Made by a program: the position numbers and the translations under genes
Shown here: positions 35,911-46,054 of the stretch, in pieces
Numbering within the stretch: the first letter of the stretch is position 1
Layout: each line of letters opens with the position of its first letter
Source: CBDFGK01 sp965247075
GTDB lineage: Bacteria > Pseudomonadota > Gammaproteobacteria > Pseudomonadales > Halieaceae
DNA: 64,000 bases
Assembly (NCBI GenBank): GCA_965247075.1
Contig: CBDFGK010000003.1
Span: 682,001-746,000 of the forward strand
Reading direction: 5' to 3'
Notes under the pieces: model-generated
Seen by the model: only the letters and a program-made list of their open reading frames with translations
Databases searched by the model: none
Told to the model about the DNA's origin: nothing

Positions 35911-36543
35911 TCACCTTGGAAACCTGGCACGAACAACTCTATACCAAGGAATTCCCCAGTGGCGTCCCTGCTGATTGAATGCAGTTGAGCTGGAATCCTT
36001 CCCAGCGAAAAGAGGCAATGTCTCAGGTGGTGCTCCGGTCGGTGGTGTCAGCAGCGCCACGGTGGGGATGTCCTGTTCCCTATCGCGAAGATGAGCAAGG
36101 ATTCTATCAATGATTTCCTGGTCCTCTATGCAAGCAATGACCCTGACAGACCCGCCACAGCGATGGTTTGGAGCGAGTACCCCATGATAGCGGGTGAGGT
36201 TGACGCGGGGTTTGGGGACCAGCGCTGCCAACCGTGCGATGAAATCCACCGGTTCGAAAGCCGCCTGGGTCGTTCCATCGCGGTAGGGCGTCTTCAGGGT
36301 GTAGACCACCTTGTCGGTCGAGCTGAGAGAGAGGCGGGCAACGGCAACGGCGGGGCGGGCGATGTACCTGCACAACCGCTCGCGTTTGTCTTTCTGCTTG
36401 CCTTCGCAGTTCACCCCGGCGTGGAGGGAGAATCCATAGGCCTTGGCCACCCGCTCCAGTGCGGGGTCCGGTCTATCCAGTGGACGAATAGTGCGGATCA
36501 TGAAGGCCTTGCGCCCGTGCTGTGAGCCTATCGCGACGCGGTA
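35911..36543 (-). pseudogene. IS91-family transposase, C-terminal fragment
   Basis: Reading on the minus strand, the fragment contains RLCRYIARPAVAVARLSL, then VYTLKTPYRDGTTQ, FEPVDFIARLAALVPKPRVN and LTRYHGVLAPNH. This is the C-terminal half of the Y2 (HUH) rolling-circle transposase of IS91/ISCR elements. The N-terminal half is missing: the frame runs straight into the left end of the IS630 copy at 36544, so that insertion or a linked deletion removed it. The stop at 35911 lies beyond the homologous part. Confidence 0.8.
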
Positions 36544-37638
36544 GTGTAGGTCGCCACGAATAGCGTAACATGTAGCCTCTTCCCTATATAGAGAGCTTGT
36601 CGTGCGTGTTGCAGTAGAAATTGTTTTGTCTGATGACGAAGTTGTGGATTTGAGTAAGTTCTCTAAATCGCGTTCTGTGTCGGTCCGATTGGCGGAGCGT
36701 TCACGAATTGTTCTTCTGGCCGGCAAGGGCATGACCAATAAAGAGATCGGTTTTGAACTGGGCATTACGAGACAGAAAGCCGGCCGCTGGCGAAAACGTT
36801 ATGCAGAGAGTGGAGTTGAAGGCATCCGCCGGGATGCGTATCGGCCGGGGCGCAAACCGACAATCAGTTCACGTAAGGTTGCACAGGTGATCAGACTCAC
36901 GACGCAAGAGAAACCGAAAAACGCTACGCATTGGAGCCAACGCCTGATGGCAGAGAAGGCGGGTATCAGCATGTCCTCGGTGGGCCGGATATGGAAAAGC
37001 CATGGTTTGAAACCGCACCGGATAAGTACATTCAAGGTATCAAACGATAAAGAGTTTGCCGAGAAACTGGAGGCAATCGTCGGCCTTTACATATCACCGC
37101 CGGATAACGCCATTGTTTTCAGTTGTGATGAAAAGAGCCAGATACAAGCGCTGGATAGAACACAGCCGGGCTTACCGATGAAAAAAGGCAGGGCCGCGAC
37201 AATGACACATGACTATAAACGTAATGGCACCACGACCTTGTTTGCTGCATTGAATACCTTGACAGGGGAAGTGCTGGGCACCTGCGCCGGGCGGCATCGC
37301 CATCAGGAATGGTTGTCATTTCTCCGCCAGATCAATAAGTCGACGCCCAAAGATAAAGAGATTCATATTATCTGTGACAATTACGCGACGCATAAGCACC
37401 CGAAGGTAAAAAGCTGGCTGAAATATCACCAGCGATTCCATGTGCACTTCACGCCAACCAGCGCATCGTGGTTAAACATGGTGGAACGGTTTTTTCGGGA
37501 GCTAACTGAAAAGCAATTGAAACGAGGTGTCTTTAGCAGTGTGAAAGAGCTTGAGCAAACAGTCATGGCGTTCATTGAGACTCATAACCAAGCGCCGGCG
37601 CCTTATATCTGGACCAAATCCGCGAGTGACATTCTGGA
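36544..37638 (+). mobile_element. IS630-family element, copy 1, right end missing
   Basis: The left end begins GTGTAGGTCG at 36544 directly after a TA (36542-36543), identical to the end of copy 2. Sequence identity with copy 2 (46055-47209) continues with only scattered differences to 37638 and then stops abruptly inside the transposase gene. The last ~60 bases and the right inverted repeat are lost. It cannot transpose on its own. It lies 200 bases upstream of the Ssp operon. Confidence 0.85.
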
Positions 37639-37720
37639 ATGGTTAGTAGTTTTTGGGCAGATAGGGGAAAGCTGGCGCTTGTCGGGCAGTACCCATGGCA
37701 AAAAAATAGGCCATTTGTAA
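36602..37720 (+). CDS. IS630-family transposase, C-terminus replaced
   Basis: The 372-codon frame starts at GTG 36602. An N-terminal helix-turn-helix (MTNKEIGFELGITRQKAGRWRK, shown in part) precedes the DDE catalytic domain: D in FSCDEKSQ, D in IICDNYATH and E in NMVERFF. Up to SASDIL it equals copy 2; after that it runs for ~30 foreign residues (EWLVVFGQIGESW...) instead of the native EKVKRGREKLNKLQTV. The catalytic residues are intact, so it might still act in trans on copy 2. Confidence 0.8.
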   Translation: MRVAVEIVLSDDEVVDLSKFSKSRSVSVRLAERSRIVLLAGKGMTNKEIGFELGITRQKAGRWRKRYAESGVEGIRRDAYRPGRKPTISSRKVAQVIRLTTQEKPKNATHWSQRLMAEKAGISMSSVGRIWKSHGLKPHRISTFKVSNDKEFAEKLEAIVGLYISPPDNAIVFSCDEKSQIQALDRTQPGLPMKKGRAATMTHDYKRNGTTTLFAALNTLTGEVLGTCAGRHRHQEWLSFLRQINKSTPKDKEIHIICDNYATHKHPKVKSWLKYHQRFHVHFTPTSASWLNMVERFFRELTEKQLKRGVFSSVKELEQTVMAFIETHNQAPAPYIWTKSASDILEWLVVFGQIGESWRLSGSTHGKKIGHL

Positions 37721-37837
37721 GCGATTGACCATAGACTAGCCTAGGTTAGGTGCTAAAATATCCGCGGTGCTGGGGCTAAGCTTGGACGCATCATTTCTGT
37801 CAACCCCATTAAACGACAGCACCACAAGGGGAAGCGC

Positions 37838-38758
37838 ATGAAGTTTAATGCAGAAAGTATGGCCTTTGGACGACATGAAACCTTCGCGCTCCGCTACGGT
37901 TGGCTTTCTAAGGGCTTCCGGGCGGTGGTTAAGCACCGTCAAATCTTTGAATCCGAGGAGGCCACGGTGCGACTGGGTGTCGGTAAAAATATGGTAGCGG
38001 CAATCAAATACTGGCTTAAAGCCTGTCAGATGATTGATTCCGCGACTGGTCAGCCAACGGATTTGGGCAGGACCCTTCTACACAGCAGAGGATTTGACCC
38101 CTATTTGGAAGATGAAGCGACCATCTGGCTACTGCATTGGTTATTGGCAACAAATGCCGAATTGGCGACATCCTGGTTTTGGTTCTTTAATCGCTATCAC
38201 AAACCAGAATTTACTGGTCAGCAACTGATTACAGCCTTAGCTGATTATGTGCACGACCGCGTACAAGACAAGAAAAAGCCGTCCCCTAACACCTTAAAGA
38301 GAGACGCCCTACTGCTCCCCAGGATGTACACCCGGTCAAAAGGCAACACGAGAACGCCTATAGAAGACGCTCTTGACTCGCCTTTTTCACTGCTAAAACT
38401 AGTATCTCAATCGACGAGCGGTCGGAGTTATCAATCTATTCCTAAGGCTCGTCCACAATTGCCTTTGGGCATTCTTGGGTTTGCGGTATGCCAGATATTT
38501 GCATCTAAAGGTACTGCTACCTTGCCGATTGAAGAATTAATGTACAGCATCGATGAATATCCTGCACCGGGTTCGGTATTTCGTCTCACGGAAAGCGATC
38601 TAGTCACCAAATTAGAAGGTTTAATCGACTATATCCCTGGCATCTTCGCCATGAGAAATACCGCAGGGCACCATCATCTATATCTATCAAAAAAAGTAGA
38701 GCCTTTAACATTCATTGAACAACATTACGAAGCCACTCGGAAGGAACAAGCTGCATGA
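37838..38758 (+). CDS. sspB: SspB-like DUF4007 protein of a phosphorothioate defence system
   Basis: A 306-residue DUF4007 protein. The diagnostic N-terminus is SMAFGRHETFALRYGWLSKG, followed by a winged-helix-like segment (VRLGVGKNMVAAIKYWLKA). In studied Ssp systems SspB is a DNA-binding nickase that works with SspC and SspD to put phosphorothioate on one DNA strand. It starts at ATG 37838 behind AAGGGGAAG and overlaps sspC by four bases (ATGA). Codon use and base composition are visibly more AT-rich than the flanking core genes. The family assignment is secure; the Ssp naming rests on the four-gene order. Confidence 0.85.
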   Translation: MKFNAESMAFGRHETFALRYGWLSKGFRAVVKHRQIFESEEATVRLGVGKNMVAAIKYWLKACQMIDSATGQPTDLGRTLLHSRGFDPYLEDEATIWLLHWLLATNAELATSWFWFFNRYHKPEFTGQQLITALADYVHDRVQDKKKPSPNTLKRDALLLPRMYTRSKGNTRTPIEDALDSPFSLLKLVSQSTSGRSYQSIPKARPQLPLGILGFAVCQIFASKGTATLPIEELMYSIDEYPAPGSVFRLTESDLVTKLEGLIDYIPGIFAMRNTAGHHHLYLSKKVEPLTFIEQHYEATRKEQAA

Positions 38759-41700
38759 GCATGCTGGATAAAATACAGGTAAAAACACACTATACCCGCT
38801 CAGTCAATTTAGAACGGGATGCGGATTCTATAGAAGTGGTTAACACCTACATCCCAACCACCAGAGCACTTAAATTGTTTCGCCAGATCAGTAATGGTTT
38901 TACCGACAAACAAGCACCGAGAGCCTGGTCAATAGTTGGTCCTTATGGTGTGGGTAAATCTTCCAATCAAAACTTTTCCTCGCAGTTGTTATCAAATCCC
39001 GATGCACCGCTCACGAAAGCGGCGTATAAAATCCTAAAATCAGTATCACCGGATTTACACAAAGTTTTCAATAAAGAAACAAAGGGAACAAAAGGGTATC
39101 TCAAAGTACTCATCACCGGTTCCCCACAGACAATGGGAAGATGCATTTTACAGGGATTACGGCAGGCCTCGGAGCAATACTGGGCGAGCATAAAAGGCAG
39201 GAATCCAAAAATTATTAGTCTTCTTGCGGATGCGTGTGATGGCGAATCTGTAACCGCTACACTTGTTATTGATCTGGTAGATCAACTACAGACAGCACTG
39301 CTAAAAACCAACTCCAAGGGTATTGTTCTTGTTATTGATGAGTTGGGCAAATTTTTGGAATATGAAGCGCGTCATTATGGTGCTAATGACATTTACATCC
39401 TGCAAACACTAGCGGAGAAGGCATGCGTTGCAGGCAAATGTAAACTTTTCCTGTTTGTCCTATTGCATCAATCCTTTGAACAGTATGCAAAGGGATTGGG
39501 CGAGAATCTAAAAAATGAATGGTCAAAAGTACAAGGGAGATTTGAAGAAGTCCCATTTTTAGAATCAGCCGAGCAGGTGTTAAGGGTTGTCGGTGCTGCG
39601 TTTGAACATAATCTCACAACAAAGGAAAGTGCTAAGCTGAGAAAGCAAACATCAAATATTGTTAAAATACTGATACAAAACGAAGCCCTTCCTAGCACCC
39701 TGGATACAAAATCTGCTACAGACTTATTGTGTAATACCTATCCGCTGCATCCGGTCAGCGCGATCTTGCTACCACTGCTTTGTCAAAAAGTAGCACAAAA
39801 TGAAAGAACATTATTTAGCTATCTAGGCAGTCATGAAGAATATGGCTTGCAGGATATGTTAGCGCGTATTGATTCCATAGATTCGTGGGTTTATCCGCAT
39901 CACATATACGACTATTTTATTACCAATCAACCCGCCGCTCTCGGGGACCACACAACACATAGACGTTGGGCCGAGGTAGTTACATCACTGGAACGATTGG
40001 GAGATGCACCTGAAGAACAAATACATCTGCTTAAAACAATAGGTATTCTAAATATCATAGGCATTAAAGGCGGTTTGAAAGCTTCCAGGGCGATACTGGA
40101 AACCTGTGCACAGGGTGGCGCTAATGCATCTAATGTGATTAAAGCACTCGTCAATAAATCAATCATCACATATCGTAAATTCAGTGGTGAATATCGTGTT
40201 TGGCAGGGCAGCGATTTTGATTTGGAGCATGCTGTTGGAGAAGAACTAAATAACCTCGGCAACTTCTCCTTAGCAACAGTGCTCAATGATCAACAAACAC
40301 TAATGCCTGTTGTTGCCAGACGTTACACCATTGAAAACGGCACTCTACGGTACTTCGTTCCTGAATTTGTGGACGCACAAACCTTTAAAAAATCACCGAA
40401 GCAGATTGATACCCCAAGGATCATTTTCTTTTTGGCATCGGCACAAGATGACGAGAAAATATTTTACGAGGAGGTTACAAAGAATTATTCCAATGTTGAT
40501 CTAGTTGGCTTGTGCTTGAATGGCGTGCAGTTACGCAAGGCAACAGCAGAGGTGTTGGCATTGCGACAGGTACAGATTACAAAGCAAGAACTGAATAGCG
40601 ACCCGGTGGCAAAACGAGAATTTGAAGACCGATTAACGGCGGCCGAGCAAGCAGAAGATAGCATACTGCAAAGTTTGTTGGATAACCCAGAAGGAAGTGT
40701 CTGGTTTAATCGCGGCAAACAATTTTCCGTCATTCATAAAAGAGATTTTCAGCATAATCTCTCTTCTATACTGAAAAAAGTTTATAGCAAGGCGCCGACC
40801 TTACATAATGAATTGATTAACAGAGACAGCCCATCGGCTCAAGCCATAGCCGCTAGAACTAAACTCCTTTTAGCGATGCTCGGTAACCAAAAAGAAATTG
40901 ATCTAGGGATAGAAAAGTTCCCCCCTGAGAAGGCCATCTATCGTTCAATTCTGTGTGAAACAGGTATTCATAATACAGACTCAATGCAGTTTGTTGTGCC
41001 TCCCAAAAACTCAACTTTATTTCCTGTTTGGCAGCGCATTGATGCGTTTTTAGATAGCACGGAAGATGAAGCAAAATCTCTGGCCGACTTGAACCCGGAA
41101 CTCATGGCTCCACCCTACGGAGTAAAGGCAGGCGTTTTGCCCATCATATACATCGCTGCTTATATTGTTTATCAACATGAACTTGCTCTATATGAGGAAA
41201 ATCGCTATCGGCCATTCTTTACCGAGGAAATGATAGATCGTTTTGTAAAACGACCCGACGAATTTACCTTTCAACGATTTAAAATTTCCGGATTAAAAGC
41301 TTCCATATACCAAGAGTATTCCAAAGTGGTTCAGTCCAATGATCAACCGACTATCATTCAATTGGCACGCCCCCTAGCAAGATGGATAGGCGGATTAGAG
41401 CCATACACAAAAAAGACCAAGAGTGTTGACCTTAGCGATAGAGCAAAGCGGGTCAGAGATGCATTCGGCCTTGCTAAATCGCCAGAGAAACTGCTGCTTG
41501 AAGACATCCCTAAAGCCTTGGGTTACGAGCAGGAATTGAAAAGGAAACAACCTAGCCTAGAAGGCTTTGCTAGTGCACTAAACGAGTCCCTGCAAGAACT
41601 GAAATCTGCATATCCCAATATGATTAAGCAGCAAATAAAAATGTTGTTGCAAGCCTTTCACATGAACAAAAACGGCTCCCTTAAAGATTTACGGCGCAGG

Positions 41701-42234
41701 TCCAGTCGTTACGAAGGGTTAGAGCAATACACTGTGGATGTCGATGGATTAAAGGCATTCATCAAACGCTTAACTAAACAGGACGGAGATGATGAAAGTT
41801 GGCTGGAAAATATACTCATGTTCCTAGGACAAAAACCATCTACAAAGTGGACTGATGCAGATCGGAGTGAGGTTGATATAAGACTCAGCCACTTCTCCAA
41901 GACAATTCTAGATTTAGAAACCTTGCGCTTGCACTATGATAGAAGAGCCATAAAATCGGATGACAACTTTGATGTGATTCTGCTCAAACTGTTCAAAAAA
42001 GGTATGCGGCCCATTGATGAGGTTGTCGTCATAGAAGAATCTTATCGTATTGCCATAGAAGAAATAAAAGAAAAACTGAATAAGGTGCTTCTTGAGAATA
42101 GGAACAATGAATTACAATTGGCGGCACTAGCCGAATTAGTTAATGACCACTTAACCAACAGAAGTTCGCCGGCTCGCCGCCAAGAGAAAAACAAAACATC
42201 GGTAAAAAAGATGAAGCAGGTTAAAAGTGTCTAA
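38755..42234 (+). CDS. sspC: SspC-like large P-loop ATPase
   Basis: A 1159-residue ATPase. Walker A is GPYGVGKSS at 62-70 and Walker B VLVIDELGKF with D195-E196. The rest is largely helical with charged coiled-coil-like stretches (for example around 600-640 and 1090-1130) and a basic tail. In Ssp systems SspC couples ATP hydrolysis to modification. The size and GPYGxGKS motif also recall BREX BrxC/PglY ATPases, but the DUF4007 and PAPS-reductase neighbours favour Ssp. It overlaps both neighbours (4 and 8 bases), indicating a tightly coupled operon. Confidence 0.8.
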   Translation: MSMLDKIQVKTHYTRSVNLERDADSIEVVNTYIPTTRALKLFRQISNGFTDKQAPRAWSIVGPYGVGKSSNQNFSSQLLSNPDAPLTKAAYKILKSVSPDLHKVFNKETKGTKGYLKVLITGSPQTMGRCILQGLRQASEQYWASIKGRNPKIISLLADACDGESVTATLVIDLVDQLQTALLKTNSKGIVLVIDELGKFLEYEARHYGANDIYILQTLAEKACVAGKCKLFLFVLLHQSFEQYAKGLGENLKNEWSKVQGRFEEVPFLESAEQVLRVVGAAFEHNLTTKESAKLRKQTSNIVKILIQNEALPSTLDTKSATDLLCNTYPLHPVSAILLPLLCQKVAQNERTLFSYLGSHEEYGLQDMLARIDSIDSWVYPHHIYDYFITNQPAALGDHTTHRRWAEVVTSLERLGDAPEEQIHLLKTIGILNIIGIKGGLKASRAILETCAQGGANASNVIKALVNKSIITYRKFSGEYRVWQGSDFDLEHAVGEELNNLGNFSLATVLNDQQTLMPVVARRYTIENGTLRYFVPEFVDAQTFKKSPKQIDTPRIIFFLASAQDDEKIFYEEVTKNYSNVDLVGLCLNGVQLRKATAEVLALRQVQITKQELNSDPVAKREFEDRLTAAEQAEDSILQSLLDNPEGSVWFNRGKQFSVIHKRDFQHNLSSILKKVYSKAPTLHNELINRDSPSAQAIAARTKLLLAMLGNQKEIDLGIEKFPPEKAIYRSILCETGIHNTDSMQFVVPPKNSTLFPVWQRIDAFLDSTEDEAKSLADLNPELMAPPYGVKAGVLPIIYIAAYIVYQHELALYEENRYRPFFTEEMIDRFVKRPDEFTFQRFKISGLKASIYQEYSKVVQSNDQPTIIQLARPLARWIGGLEPYTKKTKSVDLSDRAKRVRDAFGLAKSPEKLLLEDIPKALGYEQELKRKQPSLEGFASALNESLQELKSAYPNMIKQQIKMLLQAFHMNKNGSLKDLRRRSSRYEGLEQYTVDVDGLKAFIKRLTKQDGDDESWLENILMFLGQKPSTKWTDADRSEVDIRLSHFSKTILDLETLRLHYDRRAIKSDDNFDVILLKLFKKGMRPIDEVVVIEESYRIAIEEIKEKLNKVLLENRNNELQLAALAELVNDHLTNRSSPARRQEKNKTSVKKMKQVKSV

Positions 42235-43093
42235 AAAAATAAGTATACAAGCCGTTCAGGGTGACACCCAGTCTCGCCATGTCTTAGGGTTGTCTGGCGG
42301 TAAAGACAGCGCGGCCTTAGCGATCTACATTAAAGATCGGTATCCGGGCATACATGAGAGAGTTGAATATTTCTTTTCCGATACTGGCTCCGAACTTAAA
42401 GAGGTGTATGACTTTCTTGACAAATTGGAAGCCTACCTAGGTAAGGAAATAACCCGGCTCAGTAGTGGGAAGCCTTTTGAGCACTGGTTGAAAATTCATA
42501 ATGAATACCTGCCATCAGCCAAACAGCGCTGGTGTACCCGGGTAATGAAAATAGAACCTTTTGAGAAGTTTGTTGGCGAGGACCCGGTAGTGAGTTATAT
42601 CGGTATAAGAGCCGATGAAAACCGAGAAGGGTACATCAGCCACAAGGCAACCATTAAGGCGGTATTTCCTTTTATTGATGATGGCTTGGTACGAGATGAC
42701 ATATTCAATATTCTGGAAGACTCAGTAGGGATTCCTGAGTATTACAAGTGGCGCTCTCGGTCTGGTTGCTATTTTTGTTTCTTTCAGCGCCAGGATGAAT
42801 GGCTTGGCCTGAAAAGAAACCATCCTGAGTTATTTGAAAAGGCCAAGGCATTTGAGCAGAAAATTCGCAAGAAGTATGACTGGAAGGACGGGAGTGTTGA
42901 TATCGGCGGGCATGGTTATACCTGGTCATCACAGGGGTCGGTAGATGATTTGGTTGCCAAAGCCGAAAAGAGAGAGAAAGAAAGAGGTATTATCGCTACT
43001 TCTAAGACCGTATCGGATCGCTGGCAAGATATTCTCAGAGAAACCGATGACGATGATCCAGAAGATCAAGCATGTTTGATTTGTAGTTTATAG
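42227..43093 (+). CDS. sspD: SspD-like PAPS-reductase/ATP-pyrophosphatase (DndC-like)
   Basis: A 288-residue member of the adenine-nucleotide alpha-hydrolase superfamily. The PP-loop is SGGKDS at residues 23-28. Cysteines C103 (RWCTR), C181 and C184 (SGCYFCFF) fit the iron-sulfur cluster set of DndC-type proteins, and a further pair C283/C286 closes the protein (ACLIC). The enzyme would adenylate DNA backbone oxygen so sulfur can replace it. Sulfur normally comes from a cysteine desulfurase, SspA, which is not encoded here. It starts at GTG 42227 inside sspC. Confidence 0.87.
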   Translation: MSKKISIQAVQGDTQSRHVLGLSGGKDSAALAIYIKDRYPGIHERVEYFFSDTGSELKEVYDFLDKLEAYLGKEITRLSSGKPFEHWLKIHNEYLPSAKQRWCTRVMKIEPFEKFVGEDPVVSYIGIRADENREGYISHKATIKAVFPFIDDGLVRDDIFNILEDSVGIPEYYKWRSRSGCYFCFFQRQDEWLGLKRNHPELFEKAKAFEQKIRKKYDWKDGSVDIGGHGYTWSSQGSVDDLVAKAEKREKERGIIATSKTVSDRWQDILRETDDDDPEDQACLICSL

Positions 43094-43133
43094 AAACTGA
43101 TTCTGAAACACAAGAAATTAAGAGGAATAATCA

Positions 43134-45449
43134 ATGGCAAATATATTCGATGCTAAAGCTTTAAGCTTTCATGACACCATGAGATGCCATAATGGCGATG
43201 CTGGTTATAGAATTCCTGACTACCAAAGAGATTATGATTGGGGACATGAGCACATAAGCCGTCTTATAGATGATTGTTTAGAGGGATTTTCTAGTTTATT
43301 AAATAATGATAGTGGCGAATCATATACTTTTCTTGGAACCCTTATTTTAGTCAAAGAAGAGAAAACAGAATCCACTTTTCAAGGAATATCTCTATCAGTG
43401 GTTGACGGGCAACAAAGGCTAACAACTCTCGTACTTATTGCCTGTGCTCTAATTGAAAATATTTCAATTAAATTAAAAATATTGCCAGAAATTAATAACC
43501 CAAAGTTTATTGACGATATCAAAAAATGGATGGAGGAAGAGACGGGATTTCAGCTAGATCGTCTATATGAATGCGCTATAGGTCAACTTCTTGCTAGACA
43601 TGGAAAAACGTATCCGTATCCAAGGATTATACGAGAAGAGAGGAACGACAAGCGCGGGCGAGATTATCGTGAATCAAAGTACAATTCCGCTATCGCAAAA
43701 TTCTTAAAGGGCATTTCTGATTATTACACTGAGGAAAGCCATAAATTCCCCACCCCCCAATCTGATAAAAAATTGTCCAAAAACTACAAGCATATTCAAG
43801 AAAAAATAGAAGCATTATCTACTTCATCGGAAGACACAAATGACACACATGTTCACGCAGAAAAATTTAAGCAAACAGGCATAAAAGAGTTGTTTGGGGA
43901 AACGGATATTTTGAGCAGCGAATCTATCAAGAATAAAGCATTATCATTTATATCTGACGATAAGCAAATTGAATCGCTTATTCGCCTTCTGCTATTTGCA
44001 GCATACATGAGAGAATACGTCATACTCACTTGTGTTGAAACGAAGAACGAAAACGCCGCATTTGATATTTTCGATTCTCTGAATACGACGGGTGAACCAT
44101 TAACTGCTATTCAAACATTAAGACCCTTAACCATAAAGTTTGATAGAGAGAGCTTTAATGATAATAGACCTGAATATGATCCCGATGCGTACGATCACAT
44201 CATGGAATATGTAGGTTCAGACGATCCCGTAAAACGACAAAATAAATCAAAGGAGATTGTCGTATTATTTGCTCTTTATATTGAAGGTAAGAAACTCTCT
44301 AAATCTCTGAGTGTCCAGAGAAGTTATCTTAGAAAGAGATACTTAAAAATTTCTGATCAAGCAAAAAACCCTTTTATAGAATCTTTGGCTGATGTAGCAA
44401 CCTTCAGACATCATTGTTGGAATAAAGATCGTATTCATAATAATGAGGCAGGTTTCTCTTCTAATAACAGAGATGAAATTCAGCTATGTTTGAGATTTAT
44501 TGCGGACATGAAAACCAGCCTAGCTATTCCTATTTTGTGTCGGTACTGGTCCCAAATCACGAAGACAAGCGGGGAAGATGATTTTTTAAAAGCATTGAAG
44601 GCATTGACTGCATTTATTGTTATTCGGCGGGCTGCCACAGGCAGAACAGCGGGTATTGATGGAGTATTGCGTTCACTGATGGAGAAGACACCAGCAGAAT
44701 TAGAATTAGAATTTGAAGGCGACCCTTTATCAACAGGATTTGCGGGGGGAAACGCTTTATGGAGTGTAGAGAATCTTAAGGTAGCGTTGCGTGATCAACT
44801 CAAAAAGAAAGTTCCCGATGTATCCAGCAAACAAGACTGGATTAATGAAGTTCGCAAAACCCAGTTGGCAGCTCAATCTAAACCTCTTGCAAGATTCATG
44901 TTGCTTGCCGCAGCAGATCATGCAGTTGCCGATATGAAAACAAAAGGATTGTGGTCACGAGACAAGGTACGACGAGACCCTGATAAGAAATACCTGAGCT
45001 ACGACAAATGGATAGATCCAAAATTTTCAACATTGGAACATGTGGCACCGGAAGCAAATCCTGGCAAGGACAAATCGGGTAAAGACAAATGGGATACGAC
45101 CATTTACGAAAGCCGACATACTATAGATACACTAGGGAATCTGCTTCTACTCCCCTCAAAGGAAAATTCGAGCGTTGGGAATGAATCATGGGAGAAAAAG
45201 AAATATTTTTACTCATTATTTATCGAAAAAACGCTGAACGGAGTGAATGCTAGGATAGAGAAAGCAGAAAAAGATAGCATTACAGTCCCAAAATCAACAC
45301 GGGAAATGTTGCAAGATAGCGAAAGACTCCCATTTTTAGATCCTATGCGCGATGTTGATAACTGGAACAAGGATTTCATAGAAAAACGAACAAATAACAT
45401 CGCCAGTTTAGCCTGGGATACCATAGAAGACTGGTTATGGAAGCACTAA
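43134..45449 (+). CDS. sspE: SspE-like DUF262/DUF1524 restriction effector
   Basis: A 771-residue effector that in studied systems senses phosphorothioate DNA and damages unmodified phage DNA. The N-terminal DUF262 (GmrS-like) domain has YQRDYDW at 30-36 and the nucleotide-hydrolysing motif DGQQR at 91-95. The C-terminal DUF1524 domain carries an HNH-type nuclease site, LEHVAPE with H636, followed by TIDTLGNLLLLPSKENSSVGN. Separate start 40 bases after sspD, with a weak ribosome site (AAGAGGAATAATC). The sequence is AT-rich. A generic GmrSD-type enzyme is the alternative, but the order after sspBCD argues for SspE. Confidence 0.85.
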   Translation: MANIFDAKALSFHDTMRCHNGDAGYRIPDYQRDYDWGHEHISRLIDDCLEGFSSLLNNDSGESYTFLGTLILVKEEKTESTFQGISLSVVDGQQRLTTLVLIACALIENISIKLKILPEINNPKFIDDIKKWMEEETGFQLDRLYECAIGQLLARHGKTYPYPRIIREERNDKRGRDYRESKYNSAIAKFLKGISDYYTEESHKFPTPQSDKKLSKNYKHIQEKIEALSTSSEDTNDTHVHAEKFKQTGIKELFGETDILSSESIKNKALSFISDDKQIESLIRLLLFAAYMREYVILTCVETKNENAAFDIFDSLNTTGEPLTAIQTLRPLTIKFDRESFNDNRPEYDPDAYDHIMEYVGSDDPVKRQNKSKEIVVLFALYIEGKKLSKSLSVQRSYLRKRYLKISDQAKNPFIESLADVATFRHHCWNKDRIHNNEAGFSSNNRDEIQLCLRFIADMKTSLAIPILCRYWSQITKTSGEDDFLKALKALTAFIVIRRAATGRTAGIDGVLRSLMEKTPAELELEFEGDPLSTGFAGGNALWSVENLKVALRDQLKKKVPDVSSKQDWINEVRKTQLAAQSKPLARFMLLAAADHAVADMKTKGLWSRDKVRRDPDKKYLSYDKWIDPKFSTLEHVAPEANPGKDKSGKDKWDTTIYESRHTIDTLGNLLLLPSKENSSVGNESWEKKKYFYSLFIEKTLNGVNARIEKAEKDSITVPKSTREMLQDSERLPFLDPMRDVDNWNKDFIEKRTNNIASLAWDTIEDWLWKH

Positions 45450-45487
45450 TACACAAAATCCGCTGCATAAGACATGGTGTCGAAGAT

Positions 45488-45550
45488 AGACTTGCTATTC
45501 CCTTGCCCTCATCCCACCATCTACCCCTCTTGGGGTTTAGTGGCAATACT
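45488..45550 (+). repeat. Direct repeat A flanking the GHKL gene
   Basis: Begins AGACTTGCTATTCCC, then CATCCCACCATCTACCCCTC and TAGTGGCAATAC. It matches the repeat at 49255 with one six-base insertion and several substitutions. It lies 38 bases after the sspE stop codon. The remaining 130 bases to the GHKL start hold nothing else I recognise. Confidence 0.6.
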
Positions 45551-46054
45551 AAGATGGTTACCTTCGTTCCCTCTGGAGCTCCGCTTTTGCGGGGATGTGG
45601 AGCAGAGAGATAGATAACGGGCAAACATTATGCGCCGTATGCAATGCGAAAAAAGGCAACAAATAAAGGAATCCGTAGATGGATACTGAAAAGTTATTTT
45701 GGGATCTTTACCAGGCGACAACCGAGAGTGATGTCGATTGCATCATCTCTAATCACAGAGCAATGTCCTCTCATGAAAACTGGAGACCCTACGGCGATCT
45801 TGAAAATAACTTTGGAGTGGTTGAAAACCAGCAGGCACATCCCATTGCTGCGTTGATTGAAAAAATAACAAACTCAATCGATGCCACATTGATGAAACGA
45901 TGTTATGAAGAGAATATTGATCCCAGATCAAGTGCCGCTCCTAAATCTATTGGTGAAGCCGTTGAAAGATTTTTCCCGAACAATAAGAACTGGGACCTAT
46001 CCCAACATCAGTATAGGCAAGCAGAAGATATACAGATTATTGCCCATGGTCCTA

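Noticed and set aside
35481..35936. 151-codon minus-strand open frame
   Set aside because: Arg/Pro-rich translation across repeated IS21-like terminal motifs; it looks like a chance frame in GC-rich transposon debris.
38755..42234. BREX BrxC/PglY assignment for the large ATPase
   Set aside because: The GPYGxGKS Walker A and size are similar, but no PglX methyltransferase, PglZ phosphatase or BrxL is present, while DUF4007 and a PAPS-reductase-like gene are direct neighbours.
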